Shown: positions 1-8,788 of the stretch, one piece after another
Layout of the letters: every line of letters starts with the position of its first letter
Numbering within the stretch: position 1 is the stretch's first letter
From: Prevotella sp. CAG:891
Lineage (GTDB): Bacteria; Bacteroidota; Bacteroidia; Bacteroidales; Bacteroidaceae
DNA: 44,618 bases
Assembly: GCA_000437675.1 (NCBI GenBank)
Contig: FR901798.1
Coordinates: 1 to 44,618 of the forward strand
Direction: 5' to 3'
Notes under the pieces: generated by a model
What the model saw: only the letters and a program-made list of their open reading frames with translations
Databases searched by the model: none
Told to the model about the DNA's origin: nothing
Made by a program: the position numbers and the translations under genes

Positions 1-2
1 AA

Positions 3-83
3 GATATTCTTAAGGGACGACTAAATAATAAGAAAGTTATAGATAGAGTGTTCAAATTGATTAAAGCCGCGTTTATGTCGTGA
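3..83 (+). CDS. Possible C-terminal end of an upstream gene (partial)
   Basis: One plus-strand frame is open from the left edge to a TGA at 81-83, giving a basic tail of 26 residues ending ..KLIKAAFMS. The residue mix (lysine-rich, amphipathic, ending just before a promoter) resembles a genuine protein terminus. The stretch is far too short to name a family, and chance openness cannot be excluded. Confidence 0.35.
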   Translation, partial: DILKGRLNNKKVIDRVFKLIKAAFMS

Positions 84-99
84 TTTTTTAGTAACTTTG
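72..99 (+). promoter_or_regulatory. Bacteroidetes-type promoter upstream of the starch-synthase-like gene
   Basis: TAACTTTG at 92-99 matches the TAnnTTTG -7 box. A weak TTTA at 72-75 could serve as the -33 element, although the spacer of 16 is short. The transcript would carry a leader of roughly 195 nt before the ATG at 300. Confidence 0.5.
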
Positions 100-299
100 C
101 AGTGTAAAGTAAAAATTCATTGCGATGTGAATTATTTTACATGAAACATATCAAAGCTTTCAACTTGTTTAAATGCTCTACTTGCAGCTGGCAAAAGAGA
201 TATAAGGATGGTGGAATTGTTTTGAACGGATGTGACATCTGTTGCAAGCAAATCCTTATGGCAGAGTTGCTGCGCTTTGTACTAAACTATATTATTACG

Positions 300-1106
300 A
301 TGGATTCAAAGAAAGTATTATTTATCACTCAAGAGATGGTGCCCTATGTTCCTGAAACGCTAGTAGCTCAGGATGGCCGCCAAATGCCGCAAGCCATACA
401 AGAGTTGGGTAGCGAAATTCGTACGTTTATGCCTCGTTGGGGTATAATTAACGAACGTCGTAATCAGTTGCATGAGGTTATACGTCTTTCGGGCATGAAT
501 ATTATTATTGATGACACCGACCACCCGTTGATCATCAAAGTAGCTTCAATTCAGGCTGCTCGCATGCAGGTGTATTTCATTGACAACGATGATTATTTTC
601 ATAAACGCGCCATGTTTGCAGATGGAAATGGTGAAGAATACACAGATAATGTAGAGCGTGCCATCTTCTATGCGCGTGGTGTGCTCGAAACAGTAAAGAA
701 GTTGCGTTGGTGTCCGGATGTAATCTATTGTCAAGGATGGATTTCAGCTGTAGTTCCCTTCTATATAAAGACAGCCTATCGTGAGGAACCTCCCTTTGCC
801 GAGACAAAAGTGGTTACTTCGCTTTACAGTGAATTGCCTGATGCAAGCAAATTGGAACGCTTTTCAGAGTGTTTGCAATTCCGCGATGCAACTGCTGAAG
901 TATTGGCAAATTCCGGCGTAGATCTTACGCAGGCCGATAGCTTAGGTCGTTTGGCTGTTGCTTATAGCGATGGTGTTATTGAAGGCGAAGCTGGAGCGCA
1001 ATCTGCACTGCTCGACTATGCACGTTCGTTGAACATTCCAGTGTTGAATGCACCTGCAGAGGATGTGAAAGCAGCTACATATAAATCATTTTTTGAACAG
1101 TTGTAA
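300..1106 (+). CDS. Starch/glycogen synthase-like protein, N-terminal GT5 domain only
   Basis: 268 aa from ATG 300 (MDSKKVLFITQEMVPYVPE). The frame is open further upstream, but family members begin at this MDSKK-like start. The protein resembles only the N-terminal Rossmann half of GT5 glycogen/starch synthases: a VLFITQEM first strand, a MPRWG segment and a CPDVIYCQGW segment equivalent to the D-x-x-H-x-H-D-W region. A full GlgA is about 480 aa, so the C-terminal nucleotide-sugar-binding half is missing. The N-terminal KxGGL loop that binds ADP-glucose is also not recognisable (ETLVAQDGRQMP stands in its place). Half-length proteins of this kind, annotated as glycogen/starch synthase, are usual in Bacteroidales next to DUF4270 genes, as here. 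Catalysis is doubtful; a regulatory or binding role is equally possible. Confidence 0.8.
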   Translation: MDSKKVLFITQEMVPYVPETLVAQDGRQMPQAIQELGSEIRTFMPRWGIINERRNQLHEVIRLSGMNIIIDDTDHPLIIKVASIQAARMQVYFIDNDDYFHKRAMFADGNGEEYTDNVERAIFYARGVLETVKKLRWCPDVIYCQGWISAVVPFYIKTAYREEPPFAETKVVTSLYSELPDASKLERFSECLQFRDATAEVLANSGVDLTQADSLGRLAVAYSDGVIEGEAGAQSALLDYARSLNIPVLNAPAEDVKAATYKSFFEQL

Positions 1107-1154
1107 TTCAAAAGTGGCATTTCAAAGGTGAGTGTTGAGGCTCATTTAGGTGAT

Positions 1155-1188
1155 TGTTAAACACCTGATTTAAATCCTTATACATTTG
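1155..1188 (+). promoter_or_regulatory. Promoter of the DUF4270 gene
   Basis: TACATTTG at 1181-1188 matches TAnnTTTG, with TTG around 1155-1157 as a possible -33 element. The expected leader is about 75 nt before the ATG at 1270. A small AGGTG/CACCT hairpin lies just upstream at about 1148-1166 and may end the preceding transcript. Confidence 0.5.
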
Positions 1189-1269
1189 CTTGCATAATGC
1201 TAAGTTTTACAGTTAGTAAGGGTCGTTCGAATCAAATGGCTTTTCACTCAACACTATTACTTTTTCACC

Positions 1270-2772
1270 ATGAATAAAATCACACTCTCGTTGCTGATTG
1301 GCGGAGCATTGGTATTTGGTGCTTGCGACGATGATACTGCATTTGTCGGAATGGACATAATGCCGGAAGGCGATAACGTAACCGCACACAGTAAAGTGTA
1401 TAATTTGCAAACTACTACTGTGAAGATGGATTCGGTATTGGCTAACACTAGTACGTGTTATTTGGGTAGTATCGTCGACCCGGAAATGCGTGTTCGTACA
1501 ACCAGCGATTTTTTAGCGCAGTTTCATCTGCCACAGAATTTTAAATTACCCGATGCTGACAAAATGGTGAAAAATGAAGCGGGTAATATTGCAGCAGATT
1601 CATGCGATATACGTCTTTATTTTGAAGACTATTATGGTGATTCTTTGGCCACAATGAAACTCTCTGTTCAAGCCCTCAGCAAGGACAAACCCATTGACGA
1701 AAATCTTTTGCATTACACAAATATCAAACCAAATGATTTTGTTGACAAAAGTTCGCCATACAATAAGTCGGTTTCGTATGCTGTAAAGGATTTAAGCAGA
1801 CCCGATAAGGAAACTTCTGGTAGCAAATACTATCGTCAGGTAGTAGTGAAACTTGATAAAGAGTTTGGTACACAGCTAATGAAGGCTTATTACGAGCATC
1901 CTGAATACTTTAAAAACTCACATCAGTTTATTCGCAATGTATGCCCGGGTTTTTATTTTGAAAGTGCTGGAGGTGTAGGTTCGCTGCTGACGACAAGCTT
2001 GATTGGTATGAATGTTTATTTCCGCTATCATACAGTTAATGAAGCCGGTCGCGACACTATTGTTGATGGTATGCAGCGTTTTGGTGCTACTGAAGAGGTG
2101 TTACAATGTAATCGTGTTGCAAACGATTATCCAGGTAGTATAGATGTAGATCAACTCGATAATCTGACTTCTACTTATCTGAAAACACCTTCCGGTTTAT
2201 TTACTGAAATGACTATTCCTGTTTCAGAAATTGTGGCAGGCGAACATTACGCAGACAGCATCAATCAGGCTAAGATTACTATACGTAAGTATAACAATCA
2301 GACAAATTCTGATTATGCTTTGCCAACTCCAGAATACTTGTTGATGGTGCGTAAAGATGAAATGGGACAATTCTTCGAGAAGAAAAAGTTGCCTAATTCG
2401 TCTGATTCTTATTTAAGTAGTCAGTTTAGTTCTGTAGCCAATGCTTATCAGTTCTCAAATGTAGCGCAGTTAATCACTAATTTAAAGATTGAGCGTGATT
2501 TGGGCGCAGGTATTGAAAAAGGTGACAGTGAAGCTACCCGTAATGCTAAGTATCAGGCGTGGGAATTGAAAAATCCTAATTGGAATAAAGTAATGCTTAT
2601 TCCCGTGGCGGTTAAGCACACTACAACGACTAATTACTATGGGCAAATTGTTAAGACCTTGCAGAGTGTTCGTCACCAACTTGGACTTACGTCAGCTCGT
2701 ATTGAGGGAGGAAAAAATAGTCCACTCAAGGTAGAAGTTATATACAGTCGGTATAGCCGCCAAAGTAAATAG
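1270..2772 (+). CDS. DUF4270 domain-containing surface lipoprotein
   Basis: 500 aa. A lipoprotein signal peptide ends in FGAC with Cys19 as the lipidation site. It is followed by DDD, an acidic run that fits the Bacteroidetes lipoprotein export signal and suggests surface exposure. The rest matches DUF4270 proteins in length and pattern: an early SKVYNLQTTTVKMDSVLANTS segment, a central region around the MNVYFRYHT motif, and a C-terminal part ending in VEVIYSRYS. The molecular role of DUF4270 is unknown; it is an outer-membrane-associated family found widely in Bacteroidetes. It follows the starch-synthase-like gene at 163 nt, the usual family neighbour, and is closed by a strong terminator at 2797-2842. 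Confidence 0.85.
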   Translation: MNKITLSLLIGGALVFGACDDDTAFVGMDIMPEGDNVTAHSKVYNLQTTTVKMDSVLANTSTCYLGSIVDPEMRVRTTSDFLAQFHLPQNFKLPDADKMVKNEAGNIAADSCDIRLYFEDYYGDSLATMKLSVQALSKDKPIDENLLHYTNIKPNDFVDKSSPYNKSVSYAVKDLSRPDKETSGSKYYRQVVVKLDKEFGTQLMKAYYEHPEYFKNSHQFIRNVCPGFYFESAGGVGSLLTTSLIGMNVYFRYHTVNEAGRDTIVDGMQRFGATEEVLQCNRVANDYPGSIDVDQLDNLTSTYLKTPSGLFTEMTIPVSEIVAGEHYADSINQAKITIRKYNNQTNSDYALPTPEYLLMVRKDEMGQFFEKKKLPNSSDSYLSSQFSSVANAYQFSNVAQLITNLKIERDLGAGIEKGDSEATRNAKYQAWELKNPNWNKVMLIPVAVKHTTTTNYYGQIVKTLQSVRHQLGLTSARIEGGKNSPLKVEVIYSRYSRQSK

Positions 2773-2796
2773 ATTTTAAACAACTATTGAACAGCA

Positions 2797-2842
2797 AATT
2801 CCCCCAAGAATAAAAGATAATTATTTTTGGGGGAATTTTTTA
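2797..2842 (+). terminator. Intrinsic terminator after the DUF4270 gene
   Basis: Arms with ATTCCCCCAA and TTGGGGGAAT (about 2798-2836), flanked inside by AATAA/TTATT, with a short loop and a T-run at 2836-2841. The following gene starts only about 12 nt later, so its transcript probably starts inside or depends on read-through of this hairpin. Confidence 0.85.
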
Positions 2843-2853
2843 TAGAATCTAAT

Positions 2854-3588
2854 ATGAAGTCCATGATTTTTGCAGCGGGGTTAGGAACACGTCTAAAGCC
2901 GCTGACCGATACTATGCCTAAGGCAATGGTGCCTGTTGGTGGAATACCGCTTATTCTTCGAACTTTGCAACGATTGATTGTTGCAGGTGCAACAGAAATA
3001 GTTATCAATGTCCATCATTTTGCGAATCAGATTGTTGATTATGTTTCCCAATTACATTATGATGGTGTGCGGATAAGTATTTCCGATGAAAGTGAAGAAC
3101 TTTTGGATACTGGAGGTGGTTTGCTTCATGCAGCTCCTTTATTTTCTGCAGATAATAGTCCAGTGTTAATTCATAATGTGGATATTTTGTCGAATGCAGA
3201 TCTTAGAGGATTTTATTCGATTAGTTTGAAGAATGATGCCACTCTGCTTGTTAGCCAACGTAAAACGAAGAGGTATTTGCTTTTCGATAACGATATGCGA
3301 TTAAAAGGTTGGACTAATATTGAAACCGGAGAAGTTAAGTCACCTTTTCAAAATCTAAACATGGATGAACTTCATCATTATGCTTTTTCGGGAATTCACT
3401 GTTTTTCTCCTACCTTATTTAGTCAAATGCAGACATTTGGCAAAAAATTTCCAATCATAGATTTTTATCTTACAGCTTGCGCAAATGCAAATATTCGAGG
3501 TTCGTTCCAACCCAATCTTCGTTTGCTGGATGTAGGTAAGTTGGATAGTTTGTCTCAAGCTGAGGCATGGGTTCGCAATGAACTGTAG
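2854..3588 (+). CDS. Sugar-1-phosphate nucleotidyltransferase (MurU / mannose-1-P guanylyltransferase-like)
   Basis: 244 aa from ATG 2854. The N-terminal signature GLGTRLKPLTDTMPK (residues 9-23) is the nucleotide-binding and catalytic loop of the NTP_transferase family, which joins an NTP and a sugar-1-phosphate with release of pyrophosphate. NVDIL near residue 108 supplies the metal-binding Asp. The short length, without a left-handed beta-helix acyltransferase tail, fits the MurU/HddC-type group. In many Bacteroidetes this gene sits beside a sugar kinase of the aminoglycoside-phosphotransferase fold (AmgK-like), but no such kinase is adjacent here. An upstream in-frame non-ATG start at 2827 falls inside the terminator and was rejected. 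The substrate cannot be read from sequence. Confidence 0.8.
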   Translation: MKSMIFAAGLGTRLKPLTDTMPKAMVPVGGIPLILRTLQRLIVAGATEIVINVHHFANQIVDYVSQLHYDGVRISISDESEELLDTGGGLLHAAPLFSADNSPVLIHNVDILSNADLRGFYSISLKNDATLLVSQRKTKRYLLFDNDMRLKGWTNIETGEVKSPFQNLNMDELHHYAFSGIHCFSPTLFSQMQTFGKKFPIIDFYLTACANANIRGSFQPNLRLLDVGKLDSLSQAEAWVRNEL

Positions 3589-3701
3589 CTGGGCAAAGTG
3601 CGCCATTCAGCACTTACAGTTTTACAATTAGAAGTTGTGAATTCTTTACCTAAGACTCGAGAGAATTGTTAATTTATACTTTCTCTGTATTTGATAATAA
3701 G

Positions 3702-3755
3702 CTCATTACGAATACTTTTGCTTGTCGAAAGATTCGTAATGAGTTTTAATTTTAT
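3702..3755 (+). terminator. Intrinsic terminator after the nucleotidyltransferase gene
   Basis: A perfect 12-bp stem, CTCATTACGAAT (3702-3713) with ATTCGTAATGAG (3732-3743), is followed by TTTTAATTTT. It ends the transcript about 115 nt past the stop codon. Confidence 0.85.
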
Positions 3756-4246
3756 CGATAAGTAAAGCAAAATGTAATGTGACTTTCTGTTTGTTATATT
3801 GTTTATTGAGGTTTTAGCATACCTTTAAGATAGTATGTTGAATGTTGAGAATCGTGCCAATAATGGTTAATGCCGATAAAAAGTTGCGTGTACATTTGTT
3901 CTATTGAGGATATTTCTGCAATTTTGCTCTTGAAAACCGCTTATCATCCTTCAAACTGATTAAATAGACACCACATACTTGTTAAGATGTTTGGTATAAA
4001 CAATAAAGGATGTGTTTAAAGTGGACTATCTGCATTAATGGAAATGTGGTTGTAACCTCAATAAGACACAAATTCAAAACTAAGACTTTGATGGTCGGTT
4101 GTGTGTTGTTGTCTGAAAGTGTTATATTGATTGTTGCAGTTTATTTCGTTTGAAATTGACGTTGCAACAATGTGCGTAGGTTATGTGGAACTGCGCGTTT
4201 TGTAGCCAAATCTTGAAAAATACAACTTTTAAATTTTATTCTATCA
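3756..4246. other. Non-coding gap upstream of the LRR-M60 gene pair
   Basis: About 490 nt with no credible reading frame. It is AT-rich and should hold the promoter and leader of the LRR gene, but no clean TTTG / TAnnTTTG pair stands out. No repeat or RNA fold was recognised. Confidence 0.5.
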
Positions 4247-5794
4247 ATGAAGAAAAACAAACTCTTTGTTTCCTTGCTAGCCTCTGGTATGCTTGCTGTA
4301 TCTCCGCTTATGGCTCAAGATGTAGTGAAACTTACTACGAGTAAAGCTGCTGGCGAATCAGTGACATTGAAACTTAATCAGTTTAAGCATGGAGCTACAG
4401 TAGATTGGGGCGATGGCAAACCGGTTGAGGTGAAGTCAACTGATGATAACTTGCTTACGATTGAAGGGCAGGTTAAAGGCGAAGGTGTAATAACCATTAC
4501 CTCTAAATCTAAAATTACTACACTTATTTGTAGTGATAATAAGTTGACGAATATTGATCTTTCGTCGGCTCCTAATATGCGTTCTTTGTATTGCCAGAAC
4601 AACGAGTTGACAACGCTTGATTTAAATGCATGTAAGTTGCTCAATGACTTGAACTGTTCGAACAATAAGATTTCCAAGATCAAAGTTACAGAAAGTACTC
4701 ATCCGCAAATTGAGAATCTTAATTTGGCTGACAATGGTATGACTTCAAATACCGGTACTGGTTCTAGCTTTAGAATGAGTAATCTTAACTTGCAGCATTT
4801 GGATTTCAGTAATAATAAGTTTAAGTCTTTAAGCTTACCCGATAGTACAAATCTGGATGTACTGAAATTTGCAAACAATGAGATTACCACAATGGCATTG
4901 AAGAATGCTTATCATCTTTCGGTGCTGATGTGTTCTGATAATGGTGTGAAGCGTGTTACTTTCCATAAGGATGGTATGCCCAAAATGCGTCAATTATTTG
5001 CTGATGGCAATGAAATCGCAGATTTGGATGTGTCACAAAGCACGCAGTTGCATTATCTTTCTGTTGAAAACAATGTATTAACTTCGGTGGGATTGCCCGA
5101 ACGCCACACTCTTTATGCTTATGCTTGTGATGGTAATAAACTGACATTCTCTTCATTACCTGGTAAGGCTTCAATGCCCGAACATATCAGCTACGTTCCG
5201 CAGGATGAAAATGTTGATATTACTGACTTCCTGAAGAAGAATGCAAGCAGACATTACTTTATGCAACTAGCTCCCGATTACTCAGATCGTAATAATGAGA
5301 AGTATCTGCTTGACCTCTCTTCACTTGCTTGGGATCCTGACAACAAAAAAGTAACCCTTACTCCGTTTGGACGCGCAGAGGGTGAAACAGAATTTCATGA
5401 ATTAGATAAAGCATCTAATTCAAATAAGACCGGTGAATACTTCCCTCAAACCTCAACTTCGGGTTATGGTAAAATGTCATTCCTCAAACCGTTTGACGAG
5501 GTATACGTAGAGTTAACCAGTTCTGCTTATCCTGAATTGAAATTTAAAACAACTCACTTTAAGGTTACGGCAGATGCTTCTGCTATTGGTGATGTAGTTG
5601 TAAATAAAGAACAAGTTTTGAATGTAGCAGTACGTCGTGGTGAACTCATCATGAGCAGCGCTGCAGAACAAACTGTACGTATTTATAGCAGTGCTGGCAG
5701 CATGGTATGGCAAGGTAAGGTTTCTGCTTCTGATGTAACAGTCGAATTACCTTCAGGTGTATATGTTGTGAATGGAAAGAAAGTTGTTCTGTAA
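4247..5794 (+). CDS. Secreted leucine-rich-repeat protein with a sorting-type C-terminus
   Basis: 515 aa. A Sec signal peptide ends near residue 23 (SPLMAQ), so the protein is exported. Residues about 30-65 hold a VDWGDG segment as seen in PKD-like beta domains. From about residue 85 to 310 run irregular LRRs of the type L..L.CSDNKLTNIDLS, NLNCSNNKISKI and LKFANNEITTM, spaced about 20-22 residues apart as in internalin-like and BspA-like surface proteins. The last about 60 residues (VRIYSSAGSMVWQGKV ... LPSGVYVVNGKKVVL) resemble the type-A C-terminal sorting fold of Bacteroidetes secreted proteins. LRRs suggest binding to a host or microbial protein. The M60 peptidase gene follows after 22 nt, so the two are probably co-transcribed and act together outside the cell. 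Confidence 0.85.
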   Translation: MKKNKLFVSLLASGMLAVSPLMAQDVVKLTTSKAAGESVTLKLNQFKHGATVDWGDGKPVEVKSTDDNLLTIEGQVKGEGVITITSKSKITTLICSDNKLTNIDLSSAPNMRSLYCQNNELTTLDLNACKLLNDLNCSNNKISKIKVTESTHPQIENLNLADNGMTSNTGTGSSFRMSNLNLQHLDFSNNKFKSLSLPDSTNLDVLKFANNEITTMALKNAYHLSVLMCSDNGVKRVTFHKDGMPKMRQLFADGNEIADLDVSQSTQLHYLSVENNVLTSVGLPERHTLYAYACDGNKLTFSSLPGKASMPEHISYVPQDENVDITDFLKKNASRHYFMQLAPDYSDRNNEKYLLDLSSLAWDPDNKKVTLTPFGRAEGETEFHELDKASNSNKTGEYFPQTSTSGYGKMSFLKPFDEVYVELTSSAYPELKFKTTHFKVTADASAIGDVVVNKEQVLNVAVRRGELIMSSAAEQTVRIYSSAGSMVWQGKVSASDVTVELPSGVYVVNGKKVVL

Positions 5795-5816
5795 TTTTAT
5801 AATTAAGTAGATTTCA

Positions 5817-8489
5817 ATGAAATATTTAAATTATATGCTTTCTTGTGCAACAATGGCAGTGGCAACTTCTGTGTTCCAGCCTGTTGTAGCACAAGTGAAA
5901 TTGTCTGAAAAGGCATTCCCCGTAATTGTAGCTCCTCATAGTCAGATTGTAAGCTATCGTGAGCGTACATTGTGCTATGAAATAACTGCCAATGTTGATT
6001 TTACTGCAACTACTGATACCCCGTGGATTACGGTCAGTAAGGAAGCTGACGGAACGGTGTATGTTCATTTGAAAGCAAATGAAAGTCCGGCTCCGCGTAT
6101 AGGTCATGTTACGTTTGTTAACGCTGATAAAAAATTGACTGAAACTTTGACCATTACGCAGGGACGTAATGAAGTGGTCGAAGAAATGGTCAAGGACTTG
6201 CAGGTAAAAGCTGCTTCTGCACAGGCTAATGTAGAGCAGAATGGTGAGGGTGTTGCCAGAACGCTCGACGGAAATATGTCAACGTTCTATCATTCTCCCT
6301 GGAATCCTACTAAACATGTAGTATCTGAGGAGAACCCTATAATCCTTACTTATCGTTTTAATAATGTTGAGCACGTTGACTATATTCAATATTATGGTCG
6401 TAACGATCAGGAGAACGGCAATTTCGGTAAGGTAGAAGTTCTGGCAAAGTGCGGAAGTGACACTGAGTTTAAATCTGTTACAAAAGTTGACCTTGGCGCT
6501 CCTGGTGGAACTAACTTTACTGCACGTATTGATCTTGGTAAAACTGGTTTGACCAATCCTAAAGAAATCCAGTTAAAGGTTACTTCGGGTAAGGGAGATT
6601 TTGCGTGTTGTGCAGAAATGGAGTTCTATGTTGATAACCGCAAGAATCTCTTTGGTTCAATTTTTGCAGATGAGTCACTTTCTTCGCTTAAGGAAGGTAT
6701 AAAACAGGCTGACATTGATAAAATTGAGGATGAGTTTACTGCTAATCTTGCTCAGCAATTGCTGAATGGTACCTATAAAAAAGATTATCGCGTAGCTCAA
6801 TACAAAGCTAAGTTGACTCCTCAAAAACTTTCTGAGCAACTTGGTGCTCCGGGTAAACTTTACGACCAGATTGAAGGTGTTACAGGTATTAACATGCGTA
6901 AAGGTAAACATGCTATTGCTGTATCTGGTCTTCCTGAAGGTGAAACTCTGCCGCTCAGCTTGATTGCTTGGTATGTTGGTAAAGTGGGTGGTAATTTTGA
7001 TGGTGGCAACCCCGTTGAATATACCTATTCACTCCGTAATGGCTTCAATGAAATTGAATATAAGGGAGATTATGATGCACTTGCCTACGTGCGTTATTAT
7101 GCTGATGTGAATCCTGAAACACGCAAGCCGGTGACTGTACACTTTATCAATGGCGAAGTAAATGGTTACCTTTCTCCCGAAAAGAGCAACGAAGAAATAC
7201 ATGAAATGCTTGCAAAGGCTCCTAACACATGTATTGACTTGTCGGGTGAACATGTTCACTCTATTTGGACGGTAAATGGTGTGAAGGAAAATCCGAATGA
7301 GGGTTTGTACAAGAACTGTAAGGCTGATGACCGTAAGTCATTGGGTTATCGCCAGTTCATGAATGTGCTTGACTCTTTGGTTGTTTGGGAACACGAAATT
7401 CTGGGACTCAATAAGTACAAACATAATGTGCAGAATCGTACGGCAGCTTATGTAAACTTTACGTATTACATGTTCCAGGGCGGACGTGGTGTATCATTCC
7501 ATGTTGATCAGGAACATCGTATTATGGATTGCTATAACCTTATTCATTCTGATAATGACGCCATTTGGGGCTTGTCGCATGAATGGGGACATTTGCATCA
7601 GATGACTCCTTACTTCAACTGGGCAGGTATGGGTGAAGTTACGAACAATATGAAGTCGTACTACAACATTATGCGTATGGGCTTCAGACAGTCTGATAAG
7701 ATCAATGCATGGCCTGCAGCTCGTAAGCACTTCATTGATGAAGACTACAGTGATATTGAAATTGGTTTTAAAGCACATAGAACGAACAGTACAATGCGTC
7801 ACCGTGCATACCAGGCTCGCAATGAACTGAGCTTCTGTCCTGAAATGATGAAGTTGGCTGAGGCAATGAAGGACTCTGTGGTTACTCATCCCAGCAAGAA
7901 CGTTGCTAAGGCTCTTTCTATCAATGAAGTTGGTGTAGGCGAAACTCTCTGCCCGTTCATCATGCTTTACAACTATTTCACCACGCATGGTTGTCCCGAC
8001 TTTGCACCTGACTGGTATGAATCACTTCGTCAGAATGATGATGAAAATGGTTCTCAGATCGAAAAGAAGGGCGAAGCTGATAAGTATGAACTTTTAGCTT
8101 CTGCACAAAACAACAACAAGAATGGCAAGTTCGATGAACTTAAAAAGCGTTTCCCCGAGAGTGTTTGGGTTAAGAATGGTTATATAACAGGAGGTACTAA
8201 CCAAATGTGGAAGAATTCAGTGCCTTACATTATGAACTACATTCGTAAAACTTCTCGCATTTCAGGTTACAACCTCATGCCTTACTTCGAGAAATGGGGC
8301 TTCCTTCGTCAGGTTGCTCTTAACATTGGCGACTATGGTAACAAATGGTATGTGATGACTCCCGCCATGTACGAAGAGTTCAAGAAGGATATGGATGATC
8401 TGAAACTTAAGACTTTGACTCCTGAAATGATTAAGGAGATTTCAAACAGTCCTGATATGTTCCAGAATGCTCCTGTATTTAAGAACTAA
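5817..8489 (+). CDS. Secreted BACON / F5/8C / M60-family metallopeptidase (mucinase-like)
   Basis: 890 aa. A signal peptide ends near residue 26 (PVVAQ). Residues about 35-117 form a BACON-type beta domain (a TPWITVS segment and a final LTITQG). Residues about 128-275 form an F5/8 type C (discoidin) carbohydrate-binding domain. The catalytic M60/enhancin-like domain follows. HEWGH at residues 588-592 gives the zinc-binding HExxH, and Glu607 in GMGEVTNN is the likely third ligand of the gluzincin arrangement. Family members from gut Bacteroidetes cleave O-glycosylated mucin-type proteins; that activity is inferred here. The BACON and discoidin modules fit glycan anchoring. It forms a pair with the LRR protein upstream (22-nt gap), without SusC/SusD genes nearby, and is closed by a terminator at 8526-8568. 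Confidence 0.9.
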   Translation: MKYLNYMLSCATMAVATSVFQPVVAQVKLSEKAFPVIVAPHSQIVSYRERTLCYEITANVDFTATTDTPWITVSKEADGTVYVHLKANESPAPRIGHVTFVNADKKLTETLTITQGRNEVVEEMVKDLQVKAASAQANVEQNGEGVARTLDGNMSTFYHSPWNPTKHVVSEENPIILTYRFNNVEHVDYIQYYGRNDQENGNFGKVEVLAKCGSDTEFKSVTKVDLGAPGGTNFTARIDLGKTGLTNPKEIQLKVTSGKGDFACCAEMEFYVDNRKNLFGSIFADESLSSLKEGIKQADIDKIEDEFTANLAQQLLNGTYKKDYRVAQYKAKLTPQKLSEQLGAPGKLYDQIEGVTGINMRKGKHAIAVSGLPEGETLPLSLIAWYVGKVGGNFDGGNPVEYTYSLRNGFNEIEYKGDYDALAYVRYYADVNPETRKPVTVHFINGEVNGYLSPEKSNEEIHEMLAKAPNTCIDLSGEHVHSIWTVNGVKENPNEGLYKNCKADDRKSLGYRQFMNVLDSLVVWEHEILGLNKYKHNVQNRTAAYVNFTYYMFQGGRGVSFHVDQEHRIMDCYNLIHSDNDAIWGLSHEWGHLHQMTPYFNWAGMGEVTNNMKSYYNIMRMGFRQSDKINAWPAARKHFIDEDYSDIEIGFKAHRTNSTMRHRAYQARNELSFCPEMMKLAEAMKDSVVTHPSKNVAKALSINEVGVGETLCPFIMLYNYFTTHGCPDFAPDWYESLRQNDDENGSQIEKKGEADKYELLASAQNNNKNGKFDELKKRFPESVWVKNGYITGGTNQMWKNSVPYIMNYIRKTSRISGYNLMPYFEKWGFLRQVALNIGDYGNKWYVMTPAMYEEFKKDMDDLKLKTLTPEMIKEISNSPDMFQNAPVFKN

Positions 8490-8525
8490 TATCTGATTGA
8501 TAGGCCGCATAGGTCTGATATAAAT

Positions 8526-8568
8526 AAAGAGACATCTCACATTGATAGTGTGACGATGTCTCTTTTTG
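8526..8568 (+). terminator. Intrinsic terminator after the M60 peptidase gene
   Basis: AAAGAGACATC (8526-8536) pairs with GATGTCTCTTT (8555-8565), with inner TCACA/TGTGA pairing and a T-run at the 3' end. Confidence 0.85.
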
Positions 8569-8699
8569 CTATATACAAATGTTTATTTGCAATGTTTTGT
8601 GAATGTAAGTTCCTATTCCTTTTGTATTTTTACTTCTTAGGTTTAATTATTTGATAGGAAATATTTACAGACAAATTCGGATTATTATAATATTATTCC

Positions 8700-8707
8700 T
8701 AACTTTG
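8700..8707 (+). promoter_or_regulatory. -7 box upstream of the fucosyltransferase-like gene
   Basis: TAACTTTG matches TAnnTTTG and lies 81 nt before the ATG at 8789, in the 299-nt gap between the M60 terminator and this gene. No good -33 TTTG is visible at the expected distance, so the call is moderate. Confidence 0.45.
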
Positions 8708-8788
8708 TTTGAAAGTTTTTTGTTTGTGAGTTTGGTTTACATGTTCAGGCTCACAATTTAATTATAATGTAACGGACAGATTAAAACG

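Noticed and set aside
120..299. N-terminal extension of the starch-synthase-like protein
   Set aside because: The frame is open but starts near the promoter, and the family begins at MDSKKVL; the extra Cys-rich stretch looks like chance, although a short upstream peptide from 141 cannot be excluded.
7494..7988. 164-codon minus-strand frame
   Set aside because: It lies fully inside the M60 peptidase, whose HExxH region and codon use are clear; the antisense frame has no recognisable domain.
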